Virus record (IMG/VR): IMGVR_UViG_3300020180_000028
Span: 1 to 46,345 of that record
Direction: 5' to 3' (one strand)
DNA from: a virus
DNA length: 46,345 nt
In this document: piece by piece, positions 40,075 to 46,345 of the stretch
Position numbering within the stretch: the first letter of the stretch is position 1
How the letters are laid out: each line of letters begins with the position of its first letter
Translations under genes and position numbers: made by a program
The notes under the pieces: generated by a model
The model's database searches: none
The model's input: the letters and a program-made list of their open reading frames with translations, nothing else
Told to the model about the DNA's origin: nothing

Positions 40075-40468
40075 AAGCCTTCCTTATTCTATAGGTTAAA
40101 TCTTTAATAGCTACCTTAGGGTCATATCCGTAATCTATAAACAGTTGTGAGCCTTTCCTTATGTTACTATTTGCCCAGTACTCCATGCATTTGTCCTTGT
40201 AATTGCAAGAGTAGTCTATATTGCTTTTTTCTTTATGGTTAAACAAACTACCAAACCCCAATGCCAGGCACTCTTTATTACCTTTCCAGATATATACGTA
40301 TAGTTCTAAATACTTACCTGCGGTATCTTCTTGTTCTAAATACTTACCTGCGGTATCTTCTTGTTCTAATATAATAATAGGACTAGACTCAATAAGCTCT
40401 CCAGCTTTTATGTCTTTATTAGCGTAAAGACCGCGCCCATATTTTTTAGTAGTTCTAATTTCAATCAC
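40055..40468 (-). CDS. SET-domain protein (putative lysine methyltransferase)
   Basis: 137 aa from GTG 40468 (GAGGAG upstream). SET marks: RGLYANKDIKAGELIESSP, ALGFGSLFNHKEKSNIDY (NH core, SAM binding) and IRKGSQLFIDYGYD (terminal Tyr motif). A compact SET domain without post-SET Cys. A perfect in-frame 10-aa tandem duplication LEQEDTAGKY x2 lies in the variable insert after the first strand. Possible target: host or phage protein lysines (inference). Confidence 0.8.
   Translation of the reverse strand: MIEIRTTKKYGRGLYANKDIKAGELIESSPIIILEQEDTAGKYLEQEDTAGKYLELYVYIWKGNKECLALGFGSLFNHKEKSNIDYSCNYKDKCMEYWANSNIRKGSQLFIDYGYDPKVAIKDLTYRIRKAYEKTNC
40303..40362. repeat. Perfect 30-bp tandem duplication in the SET gene
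   Basis: Copies at 40303-40332 and 40333-40362, followed by a 7-base partial third copy (GTTCTAA). In frame, encoding a duplicated LEQEDTAGKY. Confidence 0.9.
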
Positions 40469-40487
40469 TTACCGCTCCTCACAATAA

Positions 40488-40566
40488 TGGTACGACATCA
40501 GAGAATCGAACCCTGCTTTCAAGTGTTTATAAGACACTTCCGGTAAACCACCAGCCGCCATGTCGC
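40488..40566 (-). tRNA. tRNA-Ile (anticodon UAU)
   Basis: 79-nt cloverleaf on the minus strand. The acceptor GCGACAT pairs with ATGTCGT, then A and an encoded CCA. 3-bp D stem CGG/CCG with GG in the loop; anticodon stem AGTGT/ACACT with loop CTTATAA, so U33, anticodon UAU and A37; T arm CAGGG-TTCGATT-CTCTG. It would read AUA (Ile), a codon bacteria usually read with a lysidine-modified CAU tRNA. It has its own promoter (40573-40601). Confidence 0.85.
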
Positions 40567-40572
40567 ATAATC

Positions 40573-40601
40573 AGTATACCACGGTTTTAGTATTGAGTCA
40601 A
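40573..40601 (-). promoter_or_regulatory. sigma70 promoter for the tRNA
   Basis: Minus strand TTGACT (40596-40601), 17-bp spacer ending TGG, TATACT (40573-40578). The predicted start is within a few bases of the tRNA 5' end. Confidence 0.8.
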
Positions 40602-40617
40602 TTAAATCTCATATATT

Positions 40618-40680
40618 TTAAACAACACAGTCAGCACAGGAAGCGTCACCAACCTCAACCGTTCTTATTCCACTTGGCAT
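40618..40680 (-). CDS. Possible 20-aa CxxC peptide
   Basis: MPSGIRTVEVGDASCADCVV, overlapping the ligase stop by TAATG with AGGA upstream. Very short; support is only coupling and RBS. Confidence 0.25.
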   Translation of the reverse strand: MPSGIRTVEVGDASCADCVV

Positions 40681-41648
40681 TAGCTATTCCTAGTTCTTTT
40701 GCTTTTAGCGGCGACCTTTAGATCTGAAATCATCTTTTCCATTGTGCAATCCTCTGCATTTAAATCGTCACGAAAGCGGAAAAATGTAGGGTGGCGAAGT
40801 CTTGGTGGGCTGTTTTTTGTTTTTAAAACTTCCTGCGCCCAGACATCCAGAACTTTTCCTTCGTATTCATAAAAGTTTTTGCTCATTTTAATTCTTAACT
40901 CGTCGTCAAAGCCGGAGGCAAATCCCACTTCCACAAGGGAGCCATTCTGATATACCGAAAGCGCTAGTGAGCCAATCATTCCCTTGTACTTGTTGGTCCC
41001 CTCTTTCCAACCAGACACTACTACTGAAACGTCATAGGACTTCTTCATTTTTGACCAAAATTTTCCGTAACCCATTCGAATGTCTTTTATGATTAACCCT
41101 TCGCCTCCTGCTGCTACCACTTTATTAAATTCTGCGGAGAATCCAGAAGTAATCCAAGGAATAGGCTTAACGAATTCGTTACCCATTTTTTTAACGACTG
41201 CTTCTAGTAATTTCCTGCGCTGCTCAAGTGGGAGATCTCTAACGTCTTTGCCCTGAAACATCATGATGTCGAAAACCATATAGGTTAGGTTTCCAAGTTC
41301 TTTCTGTTTACAAGACGCTTCTGCCGCGCCGGAGTTCATTATTGAATTAGTATTTAAAAAGTCGCTTGAAACTATTTCTCCATCAATCACAGTACCTTCT
41401 AGGCCCTCGTAATCAACCTTGGTGATGTGTGGGATATTGTCAGTCTTGTCTACCAGCAAACCGTCAGACACAGAGCCGCGCCTAGAAAGAAGTGTATGTC
41501 CTGACTTTCTTCTTTCGTATGGGCATGAGTCGAAATACATAACATATCGTGAGCCATCAATTTTTTCTTCAGCTATAAAATAAGGCTTATCAAAGTCTTC
41601 AGGAAGTTTTGCTGTACAACGGCTAGGGATACATAATTCTAATTTCAT
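40680..41648 (-). CDS. ATP-dependent DNA ligase
   Basis: 322 aa. Seals nicks via a lysyl-AMP intermediate. Motif I EEKIDGSR with Lys29, IIIa-like YMVFDIMMF (122-130), IV GGEGLIIK (180-187), V WSKMKK (197-202), followed by a C-terminal OB domain (VVSGWKEGTNKYKGMIGSL, DVWAQEVLKTKNSPPRLRHP). The size fits small phage ligases lacking an N-terminal DNA-binding domain. ATG 41648 with AAAGATGG upstream. Confidence 0.92.
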   Translation of the reverse strand: MKLELCIPSRCTAKLPEDFDKPYFIAEEKIDGSRYVMYFDSCPYERRKSGHTLLSRRGSVSDGLLVDKTDNIPHITKVDYEGLEGTVIDGEIVSSDFLNTNSIMNSGAAEASCKQKELGNLTYMVFDIMMFQGKDVRDLPLEQRRKLLEAVVKKMGNEFVKPIPWITSGFSAEFNKVVAAGGEGLIIKDIRMGYGKFWSKMKKSYDVSVVVSGWKEGTNKYKGMIGSLALSVYQNGSLVEVGFASGFDDELRIKMSKNFYEYEGKVLDVWAQEVLKTKNSPPRLRHPTFFRFRDDLNAEDCTMEKMISDLKVAAKSKRTRNS

Positions 41649-41739
41649 AGATCCATCTTTAGTTTCTTAAAATACACAGCGCGGCATTGGAGGCAGCCAT
41701 GGGTAGAAAGAAAGATGTACGTCTTTATTATTTTGCACG

Positions 41740-42330
41740 TTAAACCCCACCTATTACTTGGTTGAGAAATTTAAGATTCAAGGCTTGCTGTTTAAGCTTG
41801 GCAGCAATGTAAATAGCATCTTCAACATCACTGGAAGCATTGGCGGCAGCAAAGGCAGCTTGGGCAGCACCTTCGACGGCATAGTGGGCAGCGGCGTTGG
41901 TAAAAAAGACATAGTCGGCATTAGTGGCAATGAATGCAATGGGGGAATCATCGGCAGCATCGCGGGTATAGCAGAAGGCAACACACTTCGCTTTTACACG
42001 CTTTTTAACCTCTAATATTTGAGCATCTGTCAAGCTATCGAAATCATTAACAGTCTTAAGAAAATTGATGCAATTGCTAAGGCTCTTATCACCTTTATAT
42101 TTTTCTTCAAAAATATGTACTACGCTTTCAATGCATAGCATTGCCCATTTAACTAGTTGATTCTTGGTTAATACCCTTTTTGCAACCCAAACTTTATCGT
42201 CGTAGTTGACATTAGGTAAGTACAGGAAATCACTAAAGCTTCCGTCAAAATCAGCATTGTAATTCAGAAAATGTTCATATCTGTCAGCACAAGGCTCTAG
42301 GTTTTTCAGTACTTCTTTATTGATTTGCAT
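41740..42330 (-). CDS. Imm5-like paralogue, array member 7 (last transcribed)
   Basis: 196 aa: MQINKEVLKNLEPCADRYEH, WAMLCIESVVHIFEEKYKGD, then Ala-rich helices (AAHYAVEGAAQAAFAAANAS) and LNLKFLNQVIGG. The acidic PDD of other members is replaced by KGD, and Tyr repeats are fewer. It starts 11 nt after the stop of the upstream paralogue with no room for its own promoter, so it is cotranscribed with it. Confidence 0.75.
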   Translation of the reverse strand: MQINKEVLKNLEPCADRYEHFLNYNADFDGSFSDFLYLPNVNYDDKVWVAKRVLTKNQLVKWAMLCIESVVHIFEEKYKGDKSLSNCINFLKTVNDFDSLTDAQILEVKKRVKAKCVAFCYTRDAADDSPIAFIATNADYVFFTNAAAHYAVEGAAQAAFAAANASSDVEDAIYIAAKLKQQALNLKFLNQVIGGV

Positions 42331-42341
42331 AAATATCCTGG

Positions 42342-42971
42342 TTAAGCACTGATTGCTTGTTTCAAAAACTGAAGGTTAAGGGCTTGCTGTTTAAGACTGG
42401 CAGCGGCAGCATCTTCACCGTAAATGTCACAATAACCAAGGGTATCATCATAGGTAGCTTCGGCGGCGTAACACAAGACGTGGGAGGCAACATCGACAGC
42501 ATAGGCGGCAGCATAGGAATCACAGTAGGAGACGTGGACAAGGGCGGCAACATGGGAAACATTGAGAGCGTGGGCAGCGTGGCCAACAAAGATGTCAGGG
42601 TCGGTAGAAGCACGGGCAACAGCAAGGGCGAGATCTCTGTGCTTTTTAAGCTCTAATGCTTGATCAATTGTCAAGTTATTAAAATCCTTAACTGTTTTAA
42701 GGTAATTGATACAATTAATAACATGTTTATAATCCGGGTGTTGTTCTTCAAAAATATGCACTACGCTTTCAGCGCATAGCGTTGCCCAGCTAATGGCTTG
42801 GTTCTTGTTTAATACCCTTTTTGCAACCCAAATTTTATCGACATATTCAAGATTGGGTAATTCCATGAATTCGCTAAGACTTCCATCAAAATCAGCGTGA
42901 TGTTTTAGAAAAACCTTATACCTGTAATAACAGGGTTTAAGGCTTTTCAAGAATTCTTTATTAATTTGCAT
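42342..42971 (-). CDS. Imm5-like paralogue, array member 6
   Basis: 209 aa from ATG 42971 (GAGAGGGA upstream; the longer TTG frame is rejected). MQINKEFLKSLKPCYYRYKV, WATLCAESVVHIFEEQHPDY, then Ala/His/Tyr-rich helices with extra Cys (DVASHVLCYAAEATY) and LNLQFLKQAIS. Preceded by a strong promoter at 42990-43018. Confidence 0.78.
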   Translation of the reverse strand: MQINKEFLKSLKPCYYRYKVFLKHHADFDGSLSEFMELPNLEYVDKIWVAKRVLNKNQAISWATLCAESVVHIFEEQHPDYKHVINCINYLKTVKDFNNLTIDQALELKKHRDLALAVARASTDPDIFVGHAAHALNVSHVAALVHVSYCDSYAAAYAVDVASHVLCYAAEATYDDTLGYCDIYGEDAAAASLKQQALNLQFLKQAISA

Positions 42972-42989
42972 AAATCCCTCTCTCAAGCC

Positions 42990-43018
42990 ATTATCCCATA
43001 TAAGACTAAGCTTGTCAA
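42990..43018 (-). promoter_or_regulatory. Array promoter (member 6)
   Basis: TTGACA (43013-43018), 17 bp, GATAAT (42990-42995) on the minus strand; the spacer contains CTTATATG, which is shared with the other array promoters. Confidence 0.8.
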
Positions 43019-43026
43019 GCTAAATA

Positions 43027-43656
43027 CTAATTAATCACTTGCTTAAGAAACTGAAGATTTAAGGCTTCTTGATTTTCAAGAGCAGCAATTTTATTAGAAT
43101 CACAGACGGCATGGGTGGCATAGGAAGCATAGATGGCAGCTTGGGCAGCATGGGCGGCATAGATGACAGCTTGGAAAGAGGTGGAGGCAAAGGTGGCAGA
43201 ATGGGCGGCAGCATGGGCAGAGGTGGCGGCATAGTTGGCAGCATGGGCGGTGGCATTGGTAGAAAAGAGAGTAGCACTGGCGGCTGCATGGGCAGCATCG
43301 GTGGCAGCAGAGGTGGCTATTTTATGCTTCTTAATCTCTAATGGTTGACAATTGATCAAGCGGTCGAAATCATTAATAGATTTAAGGTAGTTGATGCAAT
43401 CACTAAGGCGCTTGTCATCTGGATATTTTGCTTCAAACATATGTACAACACTTTCAGCGCATAGCGTTGCCCATTTAACGGCTTTATTTTTGTTTAAAAT
43501 CTCCCTTGCAACCCAAATTTTATCGTCGTAGTTGACATTAGGTAAGTCAAGGAATTCACTAAAGCTTCCGTTAAACTCACCGTGATGTTTTATAAAATGC
43601 TCATACCTGTCGGTAAAAAGGTTAATACTTTTCAAGAATTCTTTGTTAATTTGCAT
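43027..43656 (-). CDS. Imm5-like paralogue, array member 5
   Basis: 209 aa. MQINKEFLKSINLFTDRYEH (the PC of most members is LF here), WATLCAESVVHMFEAKYPDD, then Ala/His-rich repeats (HAANYAATSAHAAAHSATFA) and LNLQFLKQVIN. AGGAG before ATG 43656; promoter at 43685-43713. Confidence 0.78.
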   Translation of the reverse strand: MQINKEFLKSINLFTDRYEHFIKHHGEFNGSFSEFLDLPNVNYDDKIWVAREILNKNKAVKWATLCAESVVHMFEAKYPDDKRLSDCINYLKSINDFDRLINCQPLEIKKHKIATSAATDAAHAAASATLFSTNATAHAANYAATSAHAAAHSATFASTSFQAVIYAAHAAQAAIYASYATHAVCDSNKIAALENQEALNLQFLKQVIN

Positions 43657-43684
43657 AATTCACTCCTGTTTTTACTCTTAACCC

Positions 43685-43713
43685 ATTGTTACATATAAGA
43701 CTAAACTTGTCAA
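43685..43713 (-). promoter_or_regulatory. Array promoter (member 5)
   Basis: TTGACA (43708-43713), 17 bp with CTTATATG, AACAAT (43685-43690) on the minus strand. Confidence 0.65.
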
Positions 43714-43723
43714 TATAATTCTA

Positions 43724-44383
43724 CTAATTAATCACTTGTTTTAGAAACTTAATATTTAAGGCTTCTTGACTTTCTTGAGCAGCAATTTTATTAGAATCAC
43801 TAGCATCGGTGGTGGCATAGAAGGCAGCTTGGACAGCATAGCACTCAGTATCGGCGACATCAACATCGATGTCATAGGCAGCAAGGGTGGCATAGGCGGC
43901 TTCACGGACAGCGGCACGGACAGCGGCACCGACAGCATCGGCGGCATTGGAGGCACCGGCAGCATAGGGGGCACGGGAACAATAGGCGGTAAGAGAGACA
44001 GCATAGGGGCCACCAGCGGCAACGAAACAAGCAGCTCGGGAGGCTTCTTCATGTCTCTTAATCTCTGATGCTTGATCATTTGTCAAATTATCAAAATCCT
44101 TAACTGTTTTAAGGTAGCTAATGCAATCACTAAGACTCTGGTTATCAGGGTATTCTTTCTCAAAAATATGAACAACGCTTTCAGCGCATAGCGTTGCCCA
44201 CTTAACAGCTTGATTCTTGGTTAAAACTCTCCTTGCAATCCAGATTTTATCGACATATTCAAGATTGGGTAGGTCCAGGAAATCATTAAGACTTCCGCTA
44301 AACTCACCGTGATGTTCTAGGAAATGCTTATACCTGTTGTCGCAAGGGTTTAGGCTTTTCAATACGTCTTTGTTGATCTTCAT
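43724..44383 (-). CDS. Imm5-like paralogue, array member 4
   Basis: 219 aa from ATG 44383 (MKINKDVLKSLNPCDNRYKH), with GAGGG 7 nt upstream. An upstream ATG at 44419 lies inside the promoter spacer and is rejected. WATLCAESVVHIFEKEYPDN, then mixed Ala-rich repeats with several Arg and Cys (YCSRAPYAAGASNAADAVGA) and LNIKFLKQVIN. Confidence 0.78.
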   Translation of the reverse strand: MKINKDVLKSLNPCDNRYKHFLEHHGEFSGSLNDFLDLPNLEYVDKIWIARRVLTKNQAVKWATLCAESVVHIFEKEYPDNQSLSDCISYLKTVKDFDNLTNDQASEIKRHEEASRAACFVAAGGPYAVSLTAYCSRAPYAAGASNAADAVGAAVRAAVREAAYATLAAYDIDVDVADTECYAVQAAFYATTDASDSNKIAAQESQEALNIKFLKQVIN

Positions 44384-44395
44384 CATCTTTCCCTC

Positions 44396-44424
44396 ATTAT
44401 CACATATAATACCAGACATGTCAA
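44396..44424 (-). promoter_or_regulatory. Array promoter (member 4)
   Basis: TTGACA (44419-44424), 17 bp, GATAAT (44396-44401) on the minus strand. The spacer also contains TGGTATTATA, the other recurrent promoter motif of this phage. Confidence 0.8.
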
Positions 44425-44434
44425 TATAATTCCA

Positions 44435-45103
44435 CTAATTAATCACTTGTTTAAGAAACTTAATGTTAAGAGCTTGTTGGTTATGCTTGGAAGCATCATC
44501 AATAGAATCCCGATCATCATAGGTGGCAGCATAGGTGGCATAGTCGGCAGCATAGTCGGCAGCATAGTCGGCAGCATAGCTGGTAGCATAGGTGGCAACA
44601 TCGACAGCATAGCGTACTTCACGAGCGGCAGCAAAGACGGCATAGTAGGCAGCACGAGCAGCATTGGTGGCACCGATGGCGGCGATGGCGGCACAACGGA
44701 CAGCATAGGCAGCATCAGCGGCAGCTTCGATGGCAAAGCGGGCAGCATGGACAGCTCGGGCATCACTTATATGTCTCTTAATCTCTGATGCTTGATCAAC
44801 TGTCAAGTTATCGAAATCATTAACTGTTTTAAGGTAGTTGATGCAATCTCTAATGCATCTTTCATCCGGGTATTCTTTTTCAAAAACATGTACTACGCTT
44901 TCAGCACAAAGAATTGCCCAGTTAATGGCTTGATTCCTTGTTAAAACTCTCCCTGCAACCCAGATTTTATCATTGTAGTCAAGATTAGGTAAGTCAAGGA
45001 ATTCACTAAAACTACCGCTAAAATCAGCGTGACGCTCTAGAAAATGCCTATATCTGTCAACACAAGGCTCTAGGTTTTTCAGTACTTCTTTGTTAATTTG
45101 CAT
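44435..45103 (-). CDS. Imm5-like paralogue, array member 3
   Basis: 222 aa, the longest intact member. MQINKEVLKNLEPCVDRYRH, WAILCAESVVHVFEKEYPDE, then a long Ala/Tyr repeat tract that includes a perfect four-residue repeat (YAADYAADYAADYA; 12-bp DNA repeats at about 44543-44580) and LNIKFLKQVIN. AGGGA before the ATG; promoter at 45113-45141. Confidence 0.8.
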   Translation of the reverse strand: MQINKEVLKNLEPCVDRYRHFLERHADFSGSFSEFLDLPNLDYNDKIWVAGRVLTRNQAINWAILCAESVVHVFEKEYPDERCIRDCINYLKTVNDFDNLTVDQASEIKRHISDARAVHAARFAIEAAADAAYAVRCAAIAAIGATNAARAAYYAVFAAAREVRYAVDVATYATSYAADYAADYAADYATYAATYDDRDSIDDASKHNQQALNIKFLKQVIN

Positions 45104-45112
45104 CTTTCCCTC

Positions 45113-45141
45113 ATTGTTACATATAACCCTAAGCTTGTCAA
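45113..45141 (-). promoter_or_regulatory. Array promoter (member 3)
   Basis: TTGACA (45136-45141), 17 bp ending TTATATGT, AACAAT (45113-45118) on the minus strand. Confidence 0.65.
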
Positions 45142-45144
45142 CCT

Positions 45145-45723
45145 TTACAAACTACATGCCATTCTCAAAAACTGAATGTTAAGCTCTTGCTGGTTATTCC
45201 CGGCAGCGTCAGCATCTTCACCGGTATCAGCGGCTGCAAGGAGGGCAGCATAGACGGCATAGGAGGCAGAACGGGCGGCATAGTGGAAGGCATAATTGGC
45301 TGCATAGTTGACAGCATAGAGGGCATAATAGGCAGTATAGAGGGCATAGTGGACAGCACTGGCGACATAGTTGACTCCGCTAATATCTTCATGTTTTTTT
45401 ATTTCCCACTTTTCAGTATCAGTTAAGTTATTGAAATCCTTAATAGACTTAAGGAAATTGATACATTTGCTAAGACGTTTATTGCCTGGATAATTAGCCT
45501 CAAAAATATACATAACACTTTCGGCACAGAGAATAGCCCAGCTAACAGCTTGATTTTTAGTTAAAACCTTTTCTGCAATCAAAACTTTATCTTCATAACT
45601 AATAGTACCTAGGTCCAGGAATTCAATAAAATTACCATCAAAATCAGAGTGGTGTTCTAGAAAATGCTTATATCTATCATCACAAGGATTTAGGCTTTTC
45701 AGAAATTCTTTGTTAATTTGCAT
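45145..45723 (-). CDS. Imm5-like paralogue, array member 2
   Basis: 192 aa. MQINKEFLKSLNPCDDRYKH, WAILCAESVMYIFEANYPGN, then strongly Tyr/Ala-repetitive sequence (YALYTAYYALYAVNYAANYA) and a divergent C-terminal end (LNIQFLRMACSL). AAGGAC before ATG 45723; only 12 nt follow the upstream paralogue, so it is cotranscribed with member 1. Confidence 0.78.
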   Translation of the reverse strand: MQINKEFLKSLNPCDDRYKHFLEHHSDFDGNFIEFLDLGTISYEDKVLIAEKVLTKNQAVSWAILCAESVMYIFEANYPGNKRLSKCINFLKSIKDFNNLTDTEKWEIKKHEDISGVNYVASAVHYALYTAYYALYAVNYAANYAFHYAARSASYAVYAALLAAADTGEDADAAGNNQQELNIQFLRMACSL

Positions 45724-45735
45724 ATGAAGTCCTTT

Positions 45736-46345
45736 TCAAACACTAGTTACTTGTTTAAGAAACTGAAGGTTAAGAGCTTGTTGGCTATACTTGGCAGCAT
45801 AATTAATAGAATCCCGATCATCGTAGGTGGCAGCATAGTTGGTAGCAGAGGTGGCAGCATAGTTGGTAGCAGAGGTGGCAGCAGAGGTGGCATAGCGTGC
45901 TTCACGAGCGGCAGCACCGGCAGCATAGATGGCAGCTTGGACAGCATTGGCGGCACCAGAGGCGGCATAGGCGGCACAGCGGACAGCATAGGCAGCATTG
46001 GCGGCGGCATAGGTGGCATTGGTGGCATAGACGGTGGCATTGGCAGAAAAGAAAGCAGCATTGGCGGCCATTCCATGCTTCTTAATCTCTAATGCCTGGG
46101 CATTTGTCAAGTTATTAAAATCATTAATAGATTTAAGGTAGCTGATGCAATCACTAAGACGTTTATCGTCAGGACGCTTATCTTCAAAAATATGCACAAC
46201 ACTGTCAACACAAAGAACTGACCATTTAACTAGTTGATTCTTGGTTAAAACTATCACAGCAACCCAGATTTTATCTTCATAGTCAAGATTAGGTAAGTCC
46301 ATGAATTCGCTAAAGCTTCCGTTAAACTCACCGTGGTGTTTTAGA
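45736..46345 (-). CDS. Imm5-like paralogue, array member 1 (N-terminus beyond window)
   Basis: The frame is open to the right edge (upstream codons read LKHHGEFNGSFSEF before MDLPNLDYEDK), so about 20-25 N-terminal residues lie outside the window. WSVLCVDSVVHIFEDKRPDD, then Ala/Tyr/Asn repeats with an eight-residue repeat (TSATNYAA x2, 24-bp DNA repeats near 45825-45875) and LNLQFLKQVTS. Confidence 0.78.
   Translation of the reverse strand, partial: LKHHGEFNGSFSEFMDLPNLDYEDKIWVAVIVLTKNQLVKWSVLCVDSVVHIFEDKRPDDKRLSDCISYLKSINDFNNLTNAQALEIKKHGMAANAAFFSANATVYATNATYAAANAAYAVRCAAYAASGAANAVQAAIYAAGAAAREARYATSAATSATNYAATSATNYAATYDDRDSINYAAKYSQQALNLQFLKQVTSV

Noticed and set aside
44500-44760. Possible CRISPR array, because of short regularly spaced repeats
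   Set aside because: The repeats are 12-24 bp, contiguous without unique spacers, and in frame with a coding sequence.
43069-46085. Plus-strand Gly/Ser/Ile-rich ORFs and minus-strand Pro/Leu/Met-rich ORFs across the Imm5-like array
   Set aside because: They are shadows of the Ala/Tyr repeat halves in other frames; they lack RBSs and keep no constant start.

Overview
The window is part of a tailed-phage genome (Caudoviricetes, contractile-tailed or myovirus type). It is AT-rich, almost entirely coding, and transcribed mostly from the minus strand. The phage type follows from the baseplate and tail set: a gp27-like hub, a gp5-like spike, a tape measure, a very long baseplate J protein, a LysM/gp25 fusion and three large fibres. 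It also carries T4-type DNA-metabolism genes (dNMP kinase, dUTPase, a DenV-type pyrimidine-dimer glycosylase) and an ATP-dependent DNA ligase. Several predicted lipoproteins, an MgtC-like membrane protein and an apparently exported cupredoxin suggest a Gram-negative host. That host assignment is inference.

Layout. 1-7.3 kb: three tail-fibre or adhesin genes, the first cut by the window edge. 7.4-8.25 kb: a plus-strand island with one Imm5-like protein and a short ORF. 8.2-18.9 kb: a tail-tube-like protein with a suspected frameshift and three baseplate proteins (534, 1970 and 888 aa). 18.9-19.96 kb: a plus-strand operon of a membrane peptide, a metzincin-like lipoprotein and an unknown. 19.96-21.26 kb: an unknown, probably virion, protein. 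21.3-25 kb: dUTPase, dNMP kinase, CYTH, MgtC and a split, circularly permuted cytosine-C5 methyltransferase. 25-29.4 kb: a dense string of small, mostly overlapping accessory genes, including an HTH protein. 29.4-34.9 kb: spike, hub and tape measure. 35-40.5 kb: a second accessory region (zinc ribbons, cupredoxin, DenV, metallophosphoesterase, Gly/Asp-rich proteins in a GC-rich patch, a SET-domain protein), followed by a tRNA-Ile(UAU) and the ligase. 41.7-46.3 kb: a tandem array of seven Imm5-like paralogues, the last cut by the window edge.

How it fits together. Hub, spike, tape measure, baseplate wedge-like proteins and fibres make one tail module, interrupted by metabolic and accessory cassettes. 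Genes inside cassettes overlap by ATGA, GTGA or TAATG, which implies translational coupling. Cassettes are headed by sigma70-like promoters. One recurrent form is an extended -10 (GTGGTATTATA), and a second form (TTGACA, 17 bp, AACAAT or GATAAT) heads the Imm5-like genes. The most unusual content is the eight-member Imm5-like family, the split permuted methyltransferase, the repeated extended -10 motif and the cupredoxin/DenV/MgtC accessory genes. No gene-free stretch exceeds 300 bases; the longest are 7322-7473 and 29123-29278.
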